Origin: Diabrotica undecimpunctata
Lineage: Eukaryota > Arthropoda > Insecta > Coleoptera > Chrysomelidae
Direction of reading: 5' to 3'
Assembly: GCF_040954645.1 (NCBI RefSeq)
Contig: NC_092809.1
Span: 128,515,914 to 128,579,913, forward strand
Length of the DNA stretch: 64,000 bases
The notes below the pieces were generated by a model. It worked only from the letters and a program-made list of their open reading frames with translations, did no database searches and was not told the DNA's origin. Made by a program: the position numbers and the translations under genes. Each line of letters starts with the position of its first letter. Position 1 is the stretch's first letter. Below are positions 56,665-64,000 of this stretch, in pieces.

Positions 56665-57956
56665 TTCATGTTTGTGTACTTCAGGATACCTGTATGATTT
56701 AGTGCTAATAGGTACATTAGAATTTAAAGGAATTTTGCAAGTTATGGCATTTGTACTGGTAAGTTGATCTCCTTCCAGATAAAAGATATGATTGTACTCC
56801 TTGCAAATAGAAATTAAAGATGATTTTTCTTCACTATTTAAATGATCTGTTCTCAAGGCATTTTTTAATTTAGCAATTCTGTTAGAATTCGTATTATCTT
56901 TATAAGAAGACATTTTTCGTATATTTGCATTGTTTTGTAAATTTGGAATTTTTTCTATTGCTACTTGAATATCGTTTAATTCAACATCCGTTTCAGTAGT
57001 GTTTACGATTGAGGTTAAAAAGAAATCATTTTTTACTTTAACAACACTAGGACATAAAAATACACCTTTAAAGATTTCGCGTTCGGGACATAATCCTTCG
57101 CTTAATTCATTATTTATTACTTTAATTTGAACAATTGTTTCAGTTCTTGCGGATAGAATAGTTTTATTACTTCTTGAGTTAGAATTAGAGTTTTGATTTA
57201 GTATAAGATCGTCTGAACAGGATTTTTCTTCTGAACAGGATTTTGATTTATGATTTCGTGAAGAGTTACAAGTTTTATTTGTGCATATCTCAGTGGATTT
57301 TACACATTTTGGACTTGAATTTTCTTTGGATTTAGAGTTAGATTTAGATTGAATTGGATTGGATAGTAGTTCTTCACTACTTAAGGTTATTTGGATATCA
57401 TTGGTTTCTAAATAAGAATGATCCTCTATGGATTTAGCATCATAAGGAAATATTTCATCGATATTAGAACTTGTCTCGATATTTTGATCTCTCAGAAATT
57501 CGTCATTGTCATTGTTTAATGGAGATTTTATATATTCGATTGAAATAGAACAATTTTTAAAGTTTAATTTATTTTCTTTATAATCAATTTGGCATTTATT
57601 TATTTCAAAAAAATCGCTACCTAATATACCGTCGAAATGAAGAGGAAAATCGTCTTCTACGACATAGAAAACATGAGTTTGGACAAAATCTTTTATCTTG
57701 AAATTTACGTTACAACTACATATAGTTTTATTTGGATTTAAGACATTTTTATCAATGCCTCGTAGAGTAATAGACTTAGAATAAATTTTTGGAATGTTTA
57801 GTATTTTTGAATATTTAATTAAAGAAATATCTGCGCCTGTATCGATTAGAAACTTGCAAGAGGATGGATTAGAATTATTTACTAAGGGTAAATCTACATA
57901 GGAAGTGACTGAGAAGTTGATGGTTGTGATACGGCCTGAACTGAACGAACTCCTCG
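56635..57956 (-). pseudogene. Pol: retropepsin and start of RT, truncated
   Basis: This frame is offset by -1 from gag and overlaps its end. The aspartic protease core has LIDTGADISLIKYSK at about 57850 (catalytic DTG) and DGILGSDFFEI at about 57620, the second conserved motif. A long serine- and asparagine-rich linker follows. The RT then begins DHLNSEEKSSLI and ends at KSYRYPEVHKHEVETQIKG, where a TAA at 56633-56635 closes it, exactly at the junction with env. No catalytic RT motif remains. Translation would need a -1 shift at the end of gag, as in many gypsy elements. Confidence 0.85.
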
Positions 57957-58985
57957 AGAATCGACCGTTGGTTGTCGAGGATTCTGGAAGTTTAAAGAAT
58001 TTGTTGGATTTTTGTTTTTATTGTTAAATTCGCGTTTTCTACATTCTTCTATAACGTGACCTGGTTTTTTGCAGTATCTGCAAAAACGTTGGGAAGTGTT
58101 GGTATTTTCTTTTCTTAAGTTTGGAGGAAAATCAGAATTGGAATTTGAATTTGAAGGTTTATAATTTTGATTTTGAGAATTTGACCTTTGAAGATTTGAA
58201 TTAGGATATTTTGGGTTTTGAAAACTAGAATTTTGAAGATGTCTAACATTTCTATCTGAATTGTTTTTATATCGACAGTTATTTGAGGAATGGTTATTTC
58301 GTTTGCAAATATTACAGAATGGTCTGAAAATTTCTTGTCTTGATAACTGTTCTTGTTCTTCGGCAATTGCTATAGCAACAGCTCTTTCTAAGGAATCTGG
58401 ATTTCGGGCTTTGATTAAAATAGAGAGGTCTTTGTTTAATCCTCTAATAAAGACATTTAGTGCTTGAGTTTTTAAGAGTTTAGTACATGCATTTCTTGCA
58501 TCTGGAGATAAGTCTGGATCAAGTGTATTTATTAATTTTATATAGCAATTTTCAACTTTATTTGCAAATGACATTACATTTTCACTGGGCATCTGACGTA
58601 AGGAATGTAATTCCAATTGCCACTGACCTTCAGTTCGGCGTTCAGAATAAGCATCTAATAAGAAGTCTTTTAAATCTTTCCATTCGTCAAATGTTCTGTT
58701 TCTAGTTATGGCCCTAGCTTTATCGGTTAATTTAGTTTCTATAATGGCTAATAAGATGGGTTTGGATTGCGGATTTACTAAATTGTATGCTTTATCACAA
58801 TTGTCTATGAATTCGTATAATTTTGATTTTGTACCATCAAATCGAATGAGAAGTTTTTCAGCTATTTCAATTGATACTGACATTTTATTTGAATTAGAAG
58901 TAGAAGAATTTGAAAGAGAATTTGAGTCGGGAGAAGGTATTTGTTCGTCAAATAAGTTACTTATATCAGGATATAAAGTAGACAT
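57894..58985 (-). CDS. Gag polyprotein of the gypsy element
   Basis: An intact 363-codon frame. Residues 40-200 form the helical capsid-like part (LIRFDGTKSKLYEFIDNCD, LLDAYSERRTEGQWQLELH). Two CCHC knuckles for RNA binding follow: CNICKRNNHSSNNC near residue 223 and CRYCKKPGHVIEEC near 302, separated by an asparagine-rich linker. The stop lies in the overlap with the protease frame. Gag would assemble the element's particles. As the one complete protein of this copy, it could in principle help mobilise itself if pol were supplied elsewhere. Confidence 0.88.
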   Translation of the reverse strand: MSTLYPDISNLFDEQIPSPDSNSLSNSSTSNSNKMSVSIEIAEKLLIRFDGTKSKLYEFIDNCDKAYNLVNPQSKPILLAIIETKLTDKARAITRNRTFDEWKDLKDFLLDAYSERRTEGQWQLELHSLRQMPSENVMSFANKVENCYIKLINTLDPDLSPDARNACTKLLKTQALNVFIRGLNKDLSILIKARNPDSLERAVAIAIAEEQEQLSRQEIFRPFCNICKRNNHSSNNCRYKNNSDRNVRHLQNSSFQNPKYPNSNLQRSNSQNQNYKPSNSNSNSDFPPNLRKENTNTSQRFCRYCKKPGHVIEECRKREFNNKNKNPTNSLNFQNPRQPTVDSRGVRSVQAVSQPSTSQSLPM

Positions 58986-59033
58986 ACGTTTACAAGATTT
59001 TTAAAATATGAGACAGAATTTAAGATAGAATGT

Positions 59034-59039
59034 ACTTAC
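59034..59039 (-). other. Possible leader splice donor
   Basis: GTAAGT on the minus strand, about 50 bases upstream of the gag ATG. It resembles the donor used to make spliced env message in errantivirus-like elements. Not verified. Confidence 0.35.
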
Positions 59040-59292
59040 AAGTAGAATATTGTTGTTGGTCGCATAGTCTATTATTCCACGGGTTCACCTCTACTTCCGA
59101 TGGAACTACAATTGGGTTATGACTGGAACTGGATTTCGAACTGGATGTACTGGACCCCAATGTAATTAGTTGTAGTGGCGATTTTTCCACACTGACAGTT
59201 TTTTTTTGAATGATTCCTCGAAGGAAACAAGTCAATTCAAAAATTCCTCAGCTCTCCTTCTATCAGCAATCAGAGGAACTCTGCTACTAATA

Positions 59293-59311
59293 TCCCACGT
59301 TCTGACACCAA
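59293..59311 (-). other. Primer-binding site (tRNA-Leu-like)
   Basis: On the minus strand TGGTGTCAGAACGTGGGA follows the 5' LTR after about five bases. Its complement ends in CTGACACCA, as in tRNA-Leu. The compact element at 9709 uses a different primer type. Confidence 0.65.
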
Positions 59312-59315
59312 ATTT

Positions 59316-59827
59316 TGTTATGGAATACTATGCGTTTATTTCTTCTCCGGACTAACTCTTTGTTTTGGAATTAAACAGAATATATTGACATGTATAAATT
59401 TATTATATTAGAGGATGAAAATTACACTCTCCTTGTTATTTCTTAAAACTATGAATATATAAGTTCTGTTATCTACAATTATTTAACGATGTTTCTGGAT
59501 GGATTTGAGTACAAGAGATTGGACTCAAATATTAATATTAAAATAGCAAATACGGATAGCTTATCGAACAAAGAAATAAGAGAAATAAATTATTATTATT
59601 CCATAGATACGAAGTATTAGGTGAATAAACTAGCGAAACTTATTTATTCTAAATAGGAAAATATTTATGAAGAGTATTGATTCTGATTTCTAACAGCAAA
59701 TAATTATTAGTGATTATACATGAGAACTTTTCATAATTGTAAATAACATATACCAGGTGACTAAAAACTATATAGAAATACATAGATACTTTAATTATCT
59801 TACATGTGAGTAGGTAGGTACATTACA
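59316..59827 (-). repeat. 5' LTR of the gypsy element
   Basis: 512 bp, matching 54084-54595 by eye. Contains the presumed promoter, though no TATA box is obvious in it. Confidence 0.95.
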
Positions 59828-59831
59828 GAAT

Positions 59832-60160
59832 TTTGTTGAAATATCACTGTCTAATGTGGCTGCTATAAAAAAATTAATCGGATAAGTAAATGATGTTAAA
59901 AGTTGCTATATGAAAATGCATGTTACGTTTATATATAAAGGAATAATCTGATATAATTTGGAGAGAGATATTTTAGTAAGTTGTTAGGTACATATACGGT
60001 AGTTGTTTTAAAGTTATATTTTCATGTGGAAAGTTTGTGTTACACTACATTTTGCCTATGGTGGTTCAAGGCTAGTATCAATAATATGCAGAGGGGCCAT
60101 CATAGAAATAGATAAATAAATTACTCTTTTAATTTCAAAATAATTCAAAAAATAATAGAC
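59832..60160. other. No recognisable feature
   Basis: Flank of the gypsy insertion, AT-rich, with no assigned motif. Confidence 0.4.
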
Positions 60161-61566
60161 AGCAGTGGATGAAAAAATATGGCACAAGCCTTAGAAGCTT
60201 ACGAAATAAAACAATGGGTTATGCAACAGCAGTACAAAAAATACCTCGAACTACACTGCGTAGAAGATTTAAAAATGAACAAGGCAGTATCAAAAGATAT
60301 TTAGGTGGACATAAGGTGGATATTTTGATCTCGATGTTGAAGCCGAAATAGCAAAGCATTTTGTTAATTTAAAAACCAGACTTTTTGCCTTACTAATACC
60401 AAATTAAGAAGGCTTGTTTTTCAAATAGCTGAGAAACATAAAATTAACCTCCGATTTAATGGAGAAGAAGGTATTGATGGAAGAACGTGGCTAAAAGGGT
60501 TTCTCGCAAGGAACCCAAAGATAACTTTTAGAATTCCTGAACAGACATATATCACGAGAGCACAGGCTTTCGATAAAGAGAACATTAGGATGTTTTTAGT
60601 TCTATTAGAGAAGTTTTCTCCTGAAAATAGTTACAACATAGACGAGGCTGGCATGAGCACAGTTACTACAAAGCCTTCTTGCAACCAAACGAAAGAAACA
60701 AATTGGAATTATTAGCAGCACGGCAGCACTGAACGTGGACACAATTATACAGCTGTACAGAAAAGATATAAAACCGAGTGAATGGATACCGCAACTGTGC
60801 GCAGTGTAATATTTTGCCAAGACAATGGCTGGATGAATACAGAACATTTGTCAAGTGTCTAAAGTGCTTTGTCTTGCACGTTAAAGCATTGAACGAAAAT
60901 AAGGTCCTATTTATTCTCGATGGACATATAAGTCACAAGGGGTTGGAAGTACTGGAATGTAGTAAGGCAAATTAAATTATTCTATTTTGAAGATTGGAAA
61001 TTTTCTGCTGCTTTAACAACAAATAAGTAGTTGGAAAACATCTAATAAATCAAAACTCATAAATTTAAATAGCAAAGAAAAACCGCAAAATGAATTCGAG
61101 AAGTCTATCCTAAATGTAATGCAGTATGTTAGCAATAATCCCATTTAAACCATTTTACATACTTCCCAGGGAAACACAAATGACCAAATTCCAAGCACAT
61201 CCAAATATTCCATACGCAGAGAGCAAATTGAAGAATTGTCCCCTCTTCCGAAGCCAACAATAATAACGCAAAGTAAAGAAAACGTGGAAAGACACGTTTA
61301 GAAACAGAGAGAAACAAACAGCAAAAACGGCCAGAAGAAAAATTGGTAAACTAATAAAAGAAGATAGTGATGAGGTAGTTATGTATGAACAGAACGATGG
61401 TGATGAATCAGATGCAGTATGTCTGTACTGCTGCTGCAGCGAACTGTATTCTCGTTCTCGTCCTAACGAATTCTGGCTAACGTGCCAGACATGCAACGGC
61501 TGGTGTCACTCGGAATGTGCTGATGTTCCTAGGTCAAAAAAGCCTTTTATTTGTGATGTTTGTTAA
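60161..61566 (+). pseudogene. Pogo/Tigger-like transposase with C-terminal PHD-like finger
   Basis: A psq-type helix-turn-helix (GYATAVQKIPRTTLRRRF, then KNEQGSIKRYLGGHKVD) starts the protein. It is followed by a CENP-B-like region (NLRFNGEEGIDGRTWLKGF), the first catalytic aspartate in NSYNIDEAGMSTV and TERGHNYTAV. FILDGHISHKGLEVLE carries the second aspartate. The segment with the third acidic residue is deleted. Then come a linker (IEELSPLPKPT), an acidic patch (EDSDEVV) and a PHD-like finger, CLYCCCSELYS..., WLTCQTCNGWCHSECA and FICDVC, ending at 61566. The last ~62 residues are open. At least four shifts or stops elsewhere. Pogo elements normally lack such a finger. A related tail is at 21686-23040. 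Confidence 0.75.
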
Positions 61567-61583
61567 TCAGAATGTGACAATTA

Positions 61584-62040
61584 CAGAGGCATTGCCGTGA
61601 CAAACTCGGTCAGTAGAATATACGGAAAAGTAATTAAAAACATAATAAAAAGCGAATATAAAGACTTAGAAGCTGAGGAACAGGCAGGATTTAGGGAAGG
61701 TATATCTACTGTTGATCATTTGTTTTGCGTTACACAGATTATCGAAAAGAAAATAGCCGTTAATCAAGAAGTACATTTATTGTATGTAGACCTACGAAAG
61801 GCTTATGATAGCGTACCACATTATAAATTATGGGAAGCGTTAGAGAAAACAAACATAAGCATGAAGTAAAGATTGGAAACAATCTGTCAAGTGGATTCCA
61901 AAGGAATAAAGGCTTTAAGTAGGGCTGCTGTCTCTTCCCGACATTATTTAAAATTTATCTAGAACAGGCTCTAAAACTATGGAAGCGCAAATGTAGAAAT
62001 ATGGGAATGCCGATTAACAACAACAGCATATACACTTTGT
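61584..62040 (+). pseudogene. LINE reverse transcriptase fragment (motifs A and B)
   Basis: The open frame 61597-61869 reads VTNSVSRIYGKVIKNII, EEQAGFREGISTVDHLF and HLLYVDLRKAYDSVPHYKLW (catalytic aspartate). After a stop at 61867 the sequence continues in another frame with GFK.GCCLFPTLFKIYLEQ, the motif-B region, and GMPINNNSIYTL, then ends. It directly follows the pogo-like gene, so one may have landed beside the other. Confidence 0.75.
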
Positions 62041-62329
62041 CAAATAAGGGTTTCTACTTTACTTTTTTTGTTTATAAAATCACCTTAAATCACACATCCT
62101 AAACATTTCCATTAAAAGTAGCCATTTTACATCACAGTCATCTAGCAAATTTTTTTTTTTTCAATAAATATATAACATGTATTTCATAAATATGTCTCTA
62201 AAATAAATATAAAGACCTTCTCTTTTTTCTCTCAATAACAACAACAATAAAGAGCTTCCAGACTGTGTCCTCAAGACACATCCCTAATATTTCGATGTTA
62301 TATTTTCCGGTATATTAAGGAAAAAGTCT
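62041..62329. other. No recognisable feature
   Basis: AT-rich spacer. Confidence 0.4.
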
Positions 62330-62495
62330 ATGCTACAGATGTAAATTGACGCCAAGAATTGGAAGAAAGAATTCAACGTCAATTTAATGACATCATAGCT
62401 GATCCCCTACCGCTTAGAAGGTTAATGGAATCTTTAGAAAAAAGAATAGACTTGTGTATTCGCGAAAACGGAGGGCATTTTGAACACTTACTGTA
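62330..62495 (+). pseudogene. Mariner-like transposase C-terminal tail
   Basis: The frame QELEERIQRQFNDIIADPL, PLRRLMESLEKRIDLCIRE, then NGGHFEHLL and a stop matches the common insect DDE_3 tail RR.xLCI..xGGHFEHLL. No catalytic part is nearby, so it is a fragment. Confidence 0.65.
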
Positions 62496-63804
62496 ATTGA
62501 ATTTTATTTTATGTTCTTAGTCATTAATTTAATTTTCTTCTTGTGAGTTTTGTTTAATTACTAACTATTTTATACCAGCATCAATTATTACTTCATAATT
62601 TTCAAATCAAAATATTCCGAAAACGGTACACAGTATCGAGTTTTACCAAGAGTACCTTTTTCGTGTAAAATTCATTACAATGTTGCCAGTAGTTTCGGCA
62701 AAATCGTAAAAAATGCGTAAATTTTTTTTCTTCAACGCCCTGTATCTTGCCCTGTATTTGTAATTTGTGGAATAAGCTTCCAGTAAAAAAACAAATTTCA
62801 TTTTGTTAGAAAGCAACTTCTAAGAGATACATGAGAGTGACTCGTATAACATAGTAGCATGAATCAGACAATTATAACATTATTCAAACATGAGATTTCA
62901 CTTGAATTGTCACTCTAGCTTGAATTTATTCTGGTCCATTCATAATTTCCGAAAAATGATCGCTAATCACAAACGATTCATCGCTCCATTATCTCACCTG
63001 CCGGAAATTTTTGAAATTCATTTGAACAAGAGATTTTTCAAGCTACCGCCATTAAAAGGTACCGCCATAAATCTTATTAATTAAAGAAATGATAATTCAA
63101 AACCATGCATCGTTTAGTCAGTGGCGTTTCGTAGGAAATTTTGTAAAGAAGTGAAAAAAGTAAAAATTGTTTAAAAAACTAAATATAAAAATTAACTTGT
63201 GGAGATTTTATGTAATTGAGTTATTCAAAAATGCGTATTATTAAAAATATTATAAGTACAACAAAGAAGGCCAACGCATAAGATTCACAAAAACGTGAAA
63301 AAAATGATTAATTGATAGCTTTGAAATTTTATCAATTTAAAGTATGATCTTTATTGGAAAATCAATAACTCAAAAAATAGAGGCAGAATCCTTAATGGCC
63401 AATTACTAACTTATAATTCTCTCCCCTAAGCGTCTCTTCTAACTATCGCTCTGTTCTTTATATGGATTCGCTCAATAAAATTGTCCTACACGAGAAACAA
63501 ATGAGCCTGTTCACAGTAACTTACTCTAATCCCGCTTCCATATAATATATTTCAGAGAACCTCAAACACGAACTTCCATTGATAATGTTTATTTATTAAT
63601 GTTTATATATATTTATTAGATAATGCTTCACGTTTTCGTCAATCATTTGTATATTATTGATAAATGAGTAAATTTGCCGAAAAGCGGAATTTTTAAAAAA
63701 TATCTACTTAGATAATGTAAGCATAAACATGGTTTGTTTTATTTGTCATATTTATTAAATTACAGTAATTCCCAGGATATCTTTATAGGGAGAAAAATTA
63801 AGAT
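62496..63804. other. No recognisable feature
   Basis: AT-rich. The 62890-63084 plus-strand frame has no motif I recognise. 62500-62800 could be the 3' part of the mariner-like element, including the phrase CAACGCCCTGTATCTTG, but the inverted repeat was not found. Confidence 0.35.
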
Positions 63805-64000
63805 ATAGACCAATTTCATCTGGGGCTTTACACTTAACCCCTAAAAATCATAAGAACAAGCTGAATTTTGCATAAAACGTCAATTTTAGAACGCTAAAAA
63901 AGATGCAAAAAAGTTTACGACTTTTACCCCCAGGCTTTCCAACAAAACCCTCTACAGAGAGGGGGAAAACGGAAAAAAATCGATTTAACAGGTTCACTGT
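63805..64000. mobile_element. Fold-back element, family 1, copy 4 (cut by window edge)
   Basis: CCCCTAAAAATCATAAGAACAAG, then AAAAAGATGCAAAAAAG, TTTACCCCCAGGCTTTCC and AAATCGATTTAACAGG match the left arm of the family. The terminal CCAGTCG block is decayed here. The rest lies outside the window. Confidence 0.65.

Larger units (their letters stand above)
54080..59831 (-). mobile_element. Ty3/gypsy element with env, identical LTRs and GAAT target duplication
   Basis: LTRs at 59316-59827 (5') and 54084-54595 (3') are both 512 bp and I see no difference between them. GAAT flanks both sides (54080-54083 and 59828-59831). LTR ends are TGT...ACA. The order on the minus strand is LTR, primer site, leader, gag, protease, start of RT, env, purine tract, LTR. 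Most of RT, all of RNase H and integrase, and the start of env are deleted at one junction near 56640. The LTR identity argues for very recent insertion, so the deletion was probably copied with the element. Confidence 0.93.

Noticed and set aside
58708..59004. 98-codon plus-strand frame
   Set aside because: Shadow of the intact gag gene on the minus strand.

Overview
The window reads as AT-rich nuclear DNA from an insect with a large, transposon-filled genome. A beetle is my best guess, judging from the mix of RTE-like LINEs, R2-like LINEs and fold-back elements, but the sequence does not prove the order. No bacterial, plasmid or viral-genome organisation is present. The one exon I can assign to an ordinary host gene lies on the minus strand at 12944-13086. 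It encodes the cold-shock domain of a lin-28 homologue and is bounded by clear splice signals. If that gene is intact, much of the rest may be its introns or intergenic DNA, filled by repeated transposition.

Layout. 1-6.0 kb: LINE debris, including three fragments of one R2-like element with a restriction-like endonuclease, and a 5'-truncated RTE-type LINE with a perfect 14-bp target duplication. 6.5-12.6 kb: two copies of a long palindromic fold-back element. One was hit by a LINE (10-bp duplication), the other by a compact LTR element (CCAG duplication) whose single 480-codon frame joins gag to the end of env. 12.9-15.5 kb: the lin-28 exon, then a mariner-like transposon with a wide D-to-E spacing. 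16.4-23.6 kb: LINE pieces, a pogo-like transposase tail with a PHD-like finger, and a gypsy 3' end. 23.7-26.6 kb: a (TA)n tract and inverted-repeat elements. 27.5-34.8 kb: decayed LINEs, ending with a jockey-type reverse transcriptase. 37.5-45.4 kb: a Penelope-like GIY-YIG fragment, the most complete fold-back copy, a decayed frame with a cysteine-rich tail, a GC-ended MITE and a jockey-type ORF1. 45.5-50.1 kb: a nearly intact LINE with RNase H, a piggyBac fragment and more LINE pieces. 52.2-53.5 kb: a Tc1 transposase interrupted by a LINE (11-bp duplication). 54.08-59.83 kb: a Ty3/gypsy element with two apparently identical 512-bp LTRs, a GAAT duplication, intact gag, truncated pol and N-terminally truncated env. 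60.1-64 kb: a pogo-like transposase with a PHD-like finger, a LINE fragment, a mariner tail and a fourth fold-back piece.

How it fits together. Most coding sequence is selfish and decayed, so there is no operon or pathway. The organisation is one of nesting: fold-back elements first, then LINEs and LTR elements landing in them. The 54-60 kb gypsy copy is probably the youngest insertion. The two LTR elements independently show internal deletions that lose most of pol yet keep the membrane-anchored end of env. I saw no convincing new host system. The items most worth following are the open gag-env fusion, the wide-spaced mariner-like transposase, the two pogo-PHD families, the palindromic fold-back family and the decayed PIN-like/cysteine-rich frame.
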